NCBI GenBank assembly: GCA_017479785.1
Contig: JAFVBT010000063.1
Location: 1 to 19,285, forward strand
DNA: 19,285 bases
Direction of reading: 5' to 3'
Source: Alphaproteobacteria bacterium
GTDB lineage: Bacteria > Pseudomonadota > Alphaproteobacteria > RF32 > CAG-239
Within the stretch, counting starts at the first letter, position 1, and each line of letters begins with the position of its first letter. Under the pieces are notes generated by a model, which saw nothing but the letters and a program-made list of their open reading frames with translations, searched no databases and was not told where the DNA came from. Made by a program: the position numbers and the translations under genes. Positions 1-7,191 of this stretch are shown here, in pieces.

Positions 1-468
1 CAGTAATTTATAAAAGTGCTCTATATCCTGCAAGTGCAGGCCTTCAGCGCACATTATGCTGTAATAACCGGTTTCGGCAGCAAAGTTCACAACTTTATAG
101 TTTTCCTCTTCGCCACGAACACTGAATTTGACACCGTTTTCAAGCGTAACTGTTTTGTTGACCGGATATTGATTATAGTCGCCGGAAATGTCTATAATTC
201 CGTTTTCATCCGCCTCACCTTCCGCTGTTACCGATTTGCGCACAATCACCTTGCGTTTTTCATCCAACGGAAAGCGAAACTCAAACATTCCTTTCATTGC
301 CCGAACCGTATAATTTTCCACGTTTAGCGGAAAGTTAAAGCCGGCTTTTAGAGTGCCGCAACTGATATCATTTCCGCATTCTATCCACGGATTTGGCATT
401 GCCCCCGCGCTGGATGCAGCAACACTCATAAATACCAGGCATAGGCCTATTCTTCTCTTATTCATCAT
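1..468 (-). CDS. Secreted hypothetical protein, 3' end cut by window edge
   Basis: The reading frame is open for 156 codons from an ATG at 468 to the window edge, so the C-terminus is missing. A second ATG follows directly at 465, and an AAGGG Shine-Dalgarno lies just upstream of both. The N-terminus is a typical Sec signal peptide: basic MMNKRR, a hydrophobic stretch to about residue 18, then small residues ending SAGA, with cleavage likely near residue 22-23. The mature part begins MPNPW and has two early cysteines (ECGNDISCG) that could form a disulfide; the rest looks beta-rich and polar. I do not recognise a family. The start overlaps the end of the polyferredoxin gene, so it is the third gene of the flavodoxin operon and is probably translationally coupled. 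An envelope role next to a membrane redox protein is inferred from context only. Confidence 0.75.
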   Translation of the reverse strand, partial: MMNKRRIGLCLVFMSVAASSAGAMPNPWIECGNDISCGTLKAGFNFPLNVENYTVRAMKGMFEFRFPLDEKRKVIVRKSVTAEGEADENGIIDISGDYNQYPVNKTVTLENGVKFSVRGEEENYKVVNFAAETGYYSIMCAEGLHLQDIEHFYKLL

Positions 469-1132
469 TTTCCCTTTTCTTTTTAAATTGCATCAAACGA
501 AATGCCAAACATTTTTCCGGACAAATATCAATGCATTTCATACAGTTGATGCAATTCGGATGACGTACAAAATCAGTATGCTCCACACGCACATTCATCG
601 GACATATTTTATCGCATAAACGGCAATGAATACAGGCATTATTGTCACGCTTTATGCTAATCGGACGCACGATACTCAATATTCCTTCCATTGCTCCTTT
701 CGGGCAAAAGTAATTGCAAAAAGGTCTGTCAATAAATAAACCGAACAGTAGGAATGCCGCAAAAATCAAGCCGCTGGTCCATGTGAGCAAACTATTATTG
801 AAATAAAAACGCGCATTCAAAAATGCGTAATGAACACCAATAAAAAAAATCAATGCTGTCCAAATATATCTGGACACTTGCAAATACTTTTGAAATTTCC
901 ATGGAATTTGCAAACGCGGCAGATGTAATTTGCGGGCTATCCACGCAATCCACTCCTGTGCCGTTCCGAAAGGACATACCCAACCGCAGAAAAAGACACC
1001 GACAACCGGCACTACCCAAAGAAGCCATTTATCAACAGGCTCGGAGTGTGGTAGCCAGGGAACGACAAGCCCTGCCATAAAAAAGGCTTGAACAATAAGT
1101 CTGAATACCTGTATCCGTTTTTTGAAAATCAT
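458..1132 (-). CDS. NapH-like membrane polyferredoxin (4Fe-4S)
   Basis: This 224-residue protein has about four hydrophobic membrane segments (near residues 10-26, 36-50, 88-105 and 117-135). It carries the paired CxxxCP motifs typical of the NapH/YccM/RdxA-like family: CGWVCPFG (C49, C53) and CNYFCPKG (C139, C143). Two ferredoxin-type [4Fe-4S] motifs follow, CIHCRLCDKICP (C167-C177) and CINCMKCIDICP (C194-C204). Such proteins pass electrons between the membrane or quinone pool and soluble partners. The ATG sits in an ATGA overlap with the stop of the upstream flavodoxin gene, and its 3' end overlaps the secreted gene downstream. Partners such as NapG or NosR are absent, so the exact pathway is unknown. 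With 224 residues it is compact for the family, with no long periplasmic domain. The family call is secure; the physiological partner is inferred to be the exported flavodoxin. Confidence 0.85.
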   Translation of the reverse strand: MIFKKRIQVFRLIVQAFFMAGLVVPWLPHSEPVDKWLLWVVPVVGVFFCGWVCPFGTAQEWIAWIARKLHLPRLQIPWKFQKYLQVSRYIWTALIFFIGVHYAFLNARFYFNNSLLTWTSGLIFAAFLLFGLFIDRPFCNYFCPKGAMEGILSIVRPISIKRDNNACIHCRLCDKICPMNVRVEHTDFVRHPNCINCMKCIDICPEKCLAFRLMQFKKKRENDE

Positions 1133-1662
1133 TCAACAGCTTCTTTTAAACTTTTCTCTGCCCACTTTTTCAAACCAAAGGTCATACTGCCATAACCGGA
1201 CCAACCATCCGTTTCAACTTCACATCCTTCGCAAAGTTTTGCCGTATCAATAAAGCAATTATCGGCACCGCCGCCACCATGCGTTACAAACGGTATTACG
1301 GTTTTGCCTTTTAATACACCTGAAGCAAGGAATGTGCGTACCGGTGTTGCCATTGTTCCCAACCATACCGGAGATCCGACAAATACAACATAATATTGAG
1401 AAATATTTTCCGGCCAAGGTTTAATCGGCGGCAACGTGCCGTCTGCCAATTCTTTTTTAGCCAGTGCCACCTGATCTCTGTATTCCGGCGGATAAGGTGT
1501 TACCAACTCAATTTGATAAAGGTCTGCTCCGGTTGCTTCGGCAACAACTTCGGCGGCTTTTTGAGTATTCCCCGTTATGGAATAATAAGCTACCAATGTT
1601 TTGGCTTCAATGGTTGACGCAAACAGTAAACTTCCCAATATAATCGTTAAAATCTTTTTCAT
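1129..1662 (-). CDS. Exported flavodoxin-like protein
   Basis: The protein is 177 residues. A longer frame opens at 1740, but the ATG at 1662 is preferred: AAAGGA lies 6 nt upstream, and the residues after it form a classic Sec signal peptide (MKKILTIILG, hydrophobic core, ASTIEA, cleavage after about A20). The mature part is a short-chain flavodoxin: beta-strand LVAYYS, then the FMN-phosphate loop SITGNT (28-33), a GSPVWLGTMATPV segment (97-108) and THGGGGADN (128-135) near the flavin. Flavodoxins are normally cytoplasmic one- or two-electron carriers, so the Sec signal without a twin-arginine motif is unusual and implies flavin loading outside the cytoplasm or after export. It is the first gene of an operon with a polyferredoxin (4-base overlap) and a secreted protein. 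It could be a quinone or disulfide reductase of flavodoxin fold rather than a carrier. Confidence 0.85.
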   Translation of the reverse strand: MKKILTIILGSLLFASTIEAKTLVAYYSITGNTQKAAEVVAEATGADLYQIELVTPYPPEYRDQVALAKKELADGTLPPIKPWPENISQYYVVFVGSPVWLGTMATPVRTFLASGVLKGKTVIPFVTHGGGGADNCFIDTAKLCEGCEVETDGWSGYGSMTFGLKKWAEKSLKEAVE

Positions 1663-1688
1663 TTTGTTTCCTTTCATTATTATATGAG

Positions 1689-1717
1689 AGTATATTATGA
1701 GAAAACAAGTATGTAAA
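1689..1717 (-). promoter_or_regulatory. Sigma-70-type promoter of the flavodoxin operon
   Basis: Minus-strand TTTACA (1717-1712) is followed after exactly 17 nt by TATACT (1694-1689). That is five of six matches in each box, with ideal spacing. Transcription would start near 1682, leaving a leader of about 20 nt before the ATG at 1662. The longer in-frame start at 1740 would then lie upstream of the transcript, which supports the shorter start. Confidence 0.7.
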
Positions 1718-1796
1718 GCGATTTTAAAAACTACATACAATCAAAAGTTATTTTTATTTACTGAGATGTTAAATATGAATATTATAATCTATCATG

Positions 1797-1832
1797 GTAA
1801 AAAAGCTCCGAAGTATGCATCCTCGGAGCTTT
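1797..1832 (-). terminator. Rho-independent terminator of the hydrogenase-adhE operon
   Basis: A perfect 10-bp stem (1802-1811 with 1823-1832) encloses an 11-nt loop. On the minus strand it is followed by a run of six T. It begins 24 nt after the adhE stop codon. The plus-strand side lacks a good T-run, so it acts on the minus strand. Confidence 0.85.
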
Positions 1833-1855
1833 GGTATCAAATTATGATATGTCTT

Positions 1856-4450
1856 TTAGTATTTACCTTCATAGGCATCCATATACATCTGTTTAATGTC
1901 ATCTATCAACGGATATACCGGATTTGCCCCCGTGCATTGATCATCAAATGCCAAGCGAGCCAATTTATCCAAGTTCTTCTTGAAAGTCTTTTCATCAACA
2001 CCCCATTCACGAATGGAATTAGGAATACCTATTTCTGTTTTTAATTTGGCAACAGCTTTAATAAGACGTTCAACTTTTTCATCATCTGAAACATTCTCGT
2101 CGGCTAAATACAAAACATGGGCAATTTGAGCATATCTTTTCTTAGCTTCCGGTGCTTCATATTGCGGGAATGCCGTCTGCTTTTTAGGGCAATCTGTTGC
2201 GTTAAACCTAATAACCTGACAAATCAAAAGTGCATTGGCTATACCGTGCGGAATATTGTACATAGCTCCCAATTTATGAGCCATTGAGTGACAAACACCC
2301 AAGAAAGCATTGGCAAAAGCCATACCGGCAATAGTGGCGGCATTATGCATCTTTTCACGTGCAACAGGATCATCCTTACCTTTTTTGTATGCCGCCGGCA
2401 AATAACGGAAAATTTGCTTAATTGCTTCCAAAGCCAAAGAATTGGTGTAGTTTGTTGCCATAACGGATACATAAGCTTCCAACGCATGAACTAACGCATC
2501 AATACCGCCGGCAGAAGTCAACCCCTTAGGCATTCCGTCAACGAAATTGGCATCAATAATTGCCATTTTAGGAGTTAACGCATAATCCGCAATTGCATAT
2601 TTTACGTGTGTTTCGTCATCAGTAATGATTGAGAACGGCGTCACTTCAGAACCTGTTCCGGAAGTTGTCGGAATACAAACCAAATCTGCTTTTTTACCAA
2701 GTTCAGGGATTGAGCAGATACGCTTTCTGATATCCATAAAGCGCATGGATATATTTTCAAAATCAGTATCCGGTTGTTCATACATCAACCAAAGAATCTT
2801 AGCAACATCCATCGGAGAACCGCCGCCCAATGCCACGATTAAATCCGGTTGATAGGCATTTATCATGGTCATGGCCTGTTTGGCTGTTGATAAAGTCGGA
2901 TCAGGTTTAACATCAAAGAAAATTTGATAATCTATATCCATTTCTTCAAAAGCGTCCGTTATTGTACGAACAGCACCGGAATCGAACAAAAATCTGTCCG
3001 TTACGACGAATGCACGCTTTTTATCGGCATATTCACGCAATGCCAACTCTGTTGAACCGCGCTTGAAATAAATTTTCGGAGGTACTCGGAACCACAACAT
3101 ATTTTCTCTCCTTTCTGCAACTGTCTTATAATTTAATAAATGTTTTACACCAACGTTCTCACTCACCGAATTTCCGCCCCAAGAACCGCAACCCAGCGTT
3201 AAGGACGGCTCTAAACGGAAATTGTATAAATCTCCGATACCGCCATGAGAAGATGGGGAATTGATTAAAATACGTCCCGTCGGCATTTTATTGGCATACA
3301 TATCTATTCTGTCTTGAACCCTATCATCGGTATACAAAACCGACGTATGTCCCAAACCGCCAAGATTAACCAAAGCCAGAGCTATATCCGTGGCTTCTTC
3401 AAAATTGTTTGCTTTATACATAGTCAATATCGGAGATAATTTCTCGTGAGCATACGGATTTTTAACGGTATAGTCTGCCTGTTCCGCCAATAAAATTTTA
3501 GCCTCGTGCGGTACTTTAAATCCTGCCAACTCGGCAATTTTATATGCCGGCTGACCGACAATATTTGCATTAACGCCCTTATCCGTTAAAATAATTTTTC
3601 CCAACGCTTCTATTTCTTTCTTATTCAAAAGATATGCGCCGCGATACACAAATTCTTTTTTAACATCTTCATAGACATCTTTCACAACAATTACGGATTG
3701 TTCCGAAGCACAAATCATACCATTATCAAAAGTTTTAGATAACAAAATTGACGATACAGCCAATTTAATATTTGCCGTTTCATCAATAATTGCCGGTGTA
3801 TTGCCTGAACCGACGCCCAATGCCGGTTTGCCGCTGGAGTATGCCGCTTTAACCATTCCCGGGCCGCCTGTTGCCAGAATACCTTGAATCTTAGGATGTT
3901 GCATTAAAGCACTTGAAAGTTCAATTGATGGTTCGTCAATCCAGCCGATAATATCCTTCGGAGCACCGGCTTTAACGGCTGCGTCCAATACCACTTTTGC
4001 GGCTTCAATGGTTGATTTTTTAGCTCTCGGATGCGGAGAAAACACAATACCGTTTCTTGTTTTTAAACAAATGAGTGATTTGAAAATAGCCGTAGATGTC
4101 GGATTGGTGGTCGGTACAATACCGGCCAAAACGCCGAGCGGTGCTGCCACAATTTTAGTACCGTTGACTTTATCTTGGCTGATAATACCGCATGTTTTTA
4201 TACCCTTATGCTTGTTATATATATATTCGGACGCAAAATGATTTTTGATGATTTTATCTTCCAACACACCCATACCGGTTTCCTCAACCGCCAACTCGGC
4301 CAGATCTATACGCATTTTATTGGCTGCCGTTGCCGCTGCTTTGAAAATTTCATCCACTTTAGCTTCAGAATATGTCGCAAATTGATTTTGCGCAATATGA
4401 ACCCTATCCAAAAGTTTATCTAATTCTTCCAATGTTGTAACACTTGTCAT
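1856..4450 (-). CDS. adhE: Bifunctional acetaldehyde/alcohol dehydrogenase AdhE
   Basis: The 864 residues match the usual AdhE length. The N-terminal half is a CoA-acylating aldehyde dehydrogenase: TTNPTST (114-120), GVGSGNTP (212-219), catalytic C247 in FDNGMICASEQ, and GGLGHTSVLY (364-373). The C-terminal half is an iron-dependent alcohol dehydrogenase: GGGSPMD (542-548) binds NAD(H), PTTSGTGSEVTPF lies at 594-606, and D651, H655, H721 and H735 are the expected metal ligands. Together they reduce acetyl-CoA to acetaldehyde and then ethanol, consuming two NADH; the family commonly forms spirosomes. The start overlaps the stop of the upstream [FeFe] hydrogenase as ATGA, with an AAAGGA Shine-Dalgarno inside that gene, so the two are made from one transcript and probably co-translated. 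No key residue is missing. Function is secure; flux direction in vivo is inferred from the fermentative setting. Confidence 0.97.
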   Translation of the reverse strand: MTSVTTLEELDKLLDRVHIAQNQFATYSEAKVDEIFKAAATAANKMRIDLAELAVEETGMGVLEDKIIKNHFASEYIYNKHKGIKTCGIISQDKVNGTKIVAAPLGVLAGIVPTTNPTSTAIFKSLICLKTRNGIVFSPHPRAKKSTIEAAKVVLDAAVKAGAPKDIIGWIDEPSIELSSALMQHPKIQGILATGGPGMVKAAYSSGKPALGVGSGNTPAIIDETANIKLAVSSILLSKTFDNGMICASEQSVIVVKDVYEDVKKEFVYRGAYLLNKKEIEALGKIILTDKGVNANIVGQPAYKIAELAGFKVPHEAKILLAEQADYTVKNPYAHEKLSPILTMYKANNFEEATDIALALVNLGGLGHTSVLYTDDRVQDRIDMYANKMPTGRILINSPSSHGGIGDLYNFRLEPSLTLGCGSWGGNSVSENVGVKHLLNYKTVAERRENMLWFRVPPKIYFKRGSTELALREYADKKRAFVVTDRFLFDSGAVRTITDAFEEMDIDYQIFFDVKPDPTLSTAKQAMTMINAYQPDLIVALGGGSPMDVAKILWLMYEQPDTDFENISMRFMDIRKRICSIPELGKKADLVCIPTTSGTGSEVTPFSIITDDETHVKYAIADYALTPKMAIIDANFVDGMPKGLTSAGGIDALVHALEAYVSVMATNYTNSLALEAIKQIFRYLPAAYKKGKDDPVAREKMHNAATIAGMAFANAFLGVCHSMAHKLGAMYNIPHGIANALLICQVIRFNATDCPKKQTAFPQYEAPEAKKRYAQIAHVLYLADENVSDDEKVERLIKAVAKLKTEIGIPNSIREWGVDEKTFKKNLDKLARLAFDDQCTGANPVYPLIDDIKQMYMDAYEGKY

Positions 4451-5919
4451 TTATTTATTTCCTTTCTCTCTTCTAACGATTGTCCTTTTGCACCATAATC
4501 CGAAACCTTTTTAAAAGCATCTTTAAAGGTCCCGATACAAGCATTTCCCGCAATACACCCGCCTTGACAACACATAATTTCTATTAAATTGCCGGACGGA
4601 CAACTGCCGGTTTTTGCATACATTCTTAAATCTCTGATTGATGCCTTATCCAGCCCGTTGATAATAACTGGTTTCACGGCATCAGGTTCTCCTGTCCATG
4701 CGGCTTGTACTGATTTAGCCACACCGCCGGTTAAAGCAAATTCTCTGGCTTCTTTTGAACTTTTATATTCAAATTCTTTTTCTTCACAGGCCTCCATTTC
4801 TATACCCAATGCGATCAGAGTTGCATCTAACTCTTCAACATTCATCAAATAATTCACATTCGGATTATCCAACACTTCTCTTCTTTTGGCAAAGCACGGA
4901 CTTATGAATACCGTAACGGCGTCCGGATGTTCTTTTTTTGCAATCTCGGCCACATAATATAAAGGTGTGTGAGCGTCTGAAACGTACGGCTTAATCTCCG
5001 GCAAACACTTTTTGACCAGTTCATTATATCCGGCACAGCATGAAGTTGTCATAAACGGCGCACCTTTTTCCAATCTTTCTTTAAAATCTTTGGCCTCAGT
5101 CGTGGCGGTTATATCTGCCCCCTGCGCCACCTCATATACATAAGAGTAGCCAACTTTTAACAATGCATCCTTAATTTGCTCCGGTTTGCATGGCAAATGA
5201 CCGAACACAGCTGGTGCCACAAGAGCAATAACTTCTTTTCCTTCTTTGATGCGTCTCAGAATATCAATAACTTGTGATTTTGCATGCACTGCGCCAAACG
5301 GGCAAGCCGAAACACACTTGCCGCAAGAAATACATTTATCCTTATCAATACGAGCAAATCCCCGCTCATCTTTGGCTATTGCACCGACCGGACAGGCATT
5401 TTCACAAGGTACAACTGTTTTTATGATTGCACCGTACGGGCAAGCGGACATACACATACCACATTTTTTGCATTTTTCCGGATTAATGATAGATCTGCCG
5501 TCAACATGCGATATAGCTCCGAACCGACAAGTATTCATACACGGACGTGCCACGCAATTCTGGCATAAGTCAGTTACATAAACGCGAGATGCCGGACAAC
5601 TGTGACACGCACTTTCCACAACCGTCAGCGGATGAGAATCGGGACGCGGGCGTTGCAAAGCTTTTTGAGCATAGTCCGATAACAATGTTGTTTCATCATC
5701 TTCTTCAATTGAAAAACCCAGACCTGCCAATGTTCTGGCTCTCAAAATGCCGCGTTCCTTATAAACGCAGCACCGAAAAGGCACTTCTGAGTATTTCGGG
5801 CGCATTTTATATGGAATAAGACGCGTATTCTCGGCAAAATTATCCGATAAAAAAGCCTTTATCAATCTTACAAGTACTTCACGTTTTAATCTTTTGGTTT
5901 CTAATTCCGGACTGTTCAT
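4447..5919 (-). CDS. Monomeric [FeFe] hydrogenase, group B type
   Basis: This 490-residue protein has a cysteine-rich N-terminal region and several [4Fe-4S] sites (CxxC/CxxxC pattern at 105-131; CKKCGMCMSACP 150-161; CENACP 172-177; CISCGKCVSACP 196-207). The H-cluster domain follows. Its three signatures are TSCCAGY (292-298), SPCFAK (340-345) and EIMCCQGGC (447-455), giving predicted ligands C295, C342, C451 and C455 and proton-shuttle C294. The first motif has Ala-Gly-Tyr where group A has Pro-x-Trp. The architecture (no N-terminal [2Fe-2S] domain, four-cysteine cluster array, ISPC form of motif 2) fits the group B branch, whose physiological role is poorly known. It likely uses ferredoxin as partner, either making or consuming H2. 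It is the first gene before adhE, with a 4-base overlap. The Shine-Dalgarno is weak (AAAG-type). It needs HydEFG maturases, absent here. Confidence 0.85.
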   Translation of the reverse strand: MNSPELETKRLKREVLVRLIKAFLSDNFAENTRLIPYKMRPKYSEVPFRCCVYKERGILRARTLAGLGFSIEEDDETTLLSDYAQKALQRPRPDSHPLTVVESACHSCPASRVYVTDLCQNCVARPCMNTCRFGAISHVDGRSIINPEKCKKCGMCMSACPYGAIIKTVVPCENACPVGAIAKDERGFARIDKDKCISCGKCVSACPFGAVHAKSQVIDILRRIKEGKEVIALVAPAVFGHLPCKPEQIKDALLKVGYSYVYEVAQGADITATTEAKDFKERLEKGAPFMTTSCCAGYNELVKKCLPEIKPYVSDAHTPLYYVAEIAKKEHPDAVTVFISPCFAKRREVLDNPNVNYLMNVEELDATLIALGIEMEACEEKEFEYKSSKEAREFALTGGVAKSVQAAWTGEPDAVKPVIINGLDKASIRDLRMYAKTGSCPSGNLIEIMCCQGGCIAGNACIGTFKDAFKKVSDYGAKGQSLEERKEINK

Positions 5920-6069
5920 ATATTTAGCTTTCTTTCTGTTGGTTAATAACTTTTAACATTATTTTCCTTGTTTCATTACACCATAAAATTTTTGTATCAT
6001 TATAAATTTTAATTTTTTCCACATATTCTCTTATATATAATTTATGATTACCTGTTTAAAATATTTTTC
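5920..6069 (-). promoter_or_regulatory. A+T-rich gap with possible promoter for hydrogenase-adhE
   Basis: This 150-bp spacer between the phosphatase gene and the group B hydrogenase is very A+T-rich. It holds a perfect minus-strand TATAAT at 6004-5999 but no convincing -35 box at 16-18 nt. No GC hairpin or terminator follows the phosphatase stop, so read-through from the HydS operon is possible. Whether hydrogenase-adhE has its own promoter, perhaps activator-dependent, is undecided. Confidence 0.3.
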
Positions 6070-7191
6070 TTACAATAACATTTTAATTTTTTTGATAATC
6101 GTTCTTCTAACCTCTATTTCTACGGGCAATGATGGATCATAATGAGCTTGGTTAAGCATAGCACCGACCATAAATTCTATAATATCCGATTCAAGAAAAA
6201 AAGCAACCAATAAACCGGCCCCGTCTTTATGGTTTAGTTCTTCTTGTTCAAGATATTCCGCTGCTCTGGTTAATGTCAAAATTCCTTCCGTTACCAAATC
6301 TACACCGTCCATTTGCGAAACAGGCGGCAAATCTCCTAAATTTTCTTGTGCCGCATTGACGATTTCGCGTCTGAGTTCGCGGGAAATTATATTTGCCGTC
6401 GTACCGCCGCAAATTGCTTTTTTACCGCTGAAAAATTCAAACGTTTGGCAATATTCTCTATCTTTCATCCTGTTATACGGCGGACCTGTAAATATAAGAG
6501 CTTTACGGGGATTTCTGAAATATAACACACTACATGATATATCATCACCGGCTTGTTCATTTGTTTCAACGGACAACGCTTTATGAATAACCCATTTTGA
6601 TAAATCACTGCTTGATGCATTCGGATAAATTTTTAATTGATTTTCCAATGCCTTTAAAATTCCTTGTCTTTGCAGACCTAACGGATACTGCGACGTACCG
6701 ACACCGGCCTGTGTTACACCATCTGAGCAAAAAATTATTCTGTCACCGACTTCTGCCTTGAACTGATACAGGCGCAAATGTCTGTCCGGATATTTCGGTG
6801 ATGTTATTTCTGTATATTCCAACGGAATTTCTTTTTCCTTACGCATCAGTAAAAAAGGCGGATTACCTTCTTCTACCACCCAAACATTACCGTCATTTCG
6901 ACAATCTACGACCGAAAAAGTTGCATAACTTATTTTTCTTATCTGGCAAATCGGCAAAGAATCCATAATTATTTGCGCTGCCTTCTGAATAGGTATATCT
7001 TCTTCAATGAAACGCAACAACATCGTTGCCGTCATACAAGATAAGATATTTGCTTTTATACCGCTACCCAATCCGTCTGACAGCACAGCCAAAACACGAT
7101 CCTGATTTTCGGATCTTTTGGAAATAAAATAATCGCCATATGCGTTTTGACCATATTTTTTAATTTGGGCGCAATCAATATCTATGAACAT
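6070..7191 (-). CDS. SpoIIE/PP2C-type serine/threonine phosphatase, HydS-linked
   Basis: This 373-residue protein begins with a PP2C-like SpoIIE phosphatase domain (about 1-227). Metal-binding acidic motifs are visible: GDYF (19-22), LSDGLGSG (37-44), FCSDGVTQAG (154-163) and GDDIS (215-219). The likely Mn/Mg ligands are D20, D39, D157 and D216/D217. Residues 230-373 form a second conserved-looking region with GPPYNR and CGGTTANIISREL (261-273) that belongs to no domain I can name; from memory, similar tails occur in phosphatases beside sensory hydrogenases. The ATG directly follows the stop of the HydS-like gene, with GAGGA as Shine-Dalgarno inside it, so it is the likely output partner of that sensor. 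Family knowledge suggests it dephosphorylates a phosphoprotein such as an anti-sigma antagonist. No kinase or STAS partner is visible in the window, so the target is unknown. Confidence 0.85.
   Translation of the reverse strand: MFIDIDCAQIKKYGQNAYGDYFISKRSENQDRVLAVLSDGLGSGIKANILSCMTATMLLRFIEEDIPIQKAAQIIMDSLPICQIRKISYATFSVVDCRNDGNVWVVEEGNPPFLLMRKEKEIPLEYTEITSPKYPDRHLRLYQFKAEVGDRIIFCSDGVTQAGVGTSQYPLGLQRQGILKALENQLKIYPNASSSDLSKWVIHKALSVETNEQAGDDISCSVLYFRNPRKALIFTGPPYNRMKDREYCQTFEFFSGKKAICGGTTANIISRELRREIVNAAQENLGDLPPVSQMDGVDLVTEGILTLTRAAEYLEQEELNHKDGAGLLVAFFLESDIIEFMVGAMLNQAHYDPSLPVEIEVRRTIIKKIKMLL

Noticed and set aside
1663..1740. Longer N-terminus for the flavodoxin gene (start at 1740)
   Set aside because: It would hide the signal peptide behind 26 extra residues and lies upstream of the predicted transcription start; AAAGGA points to the ATG at 1662.
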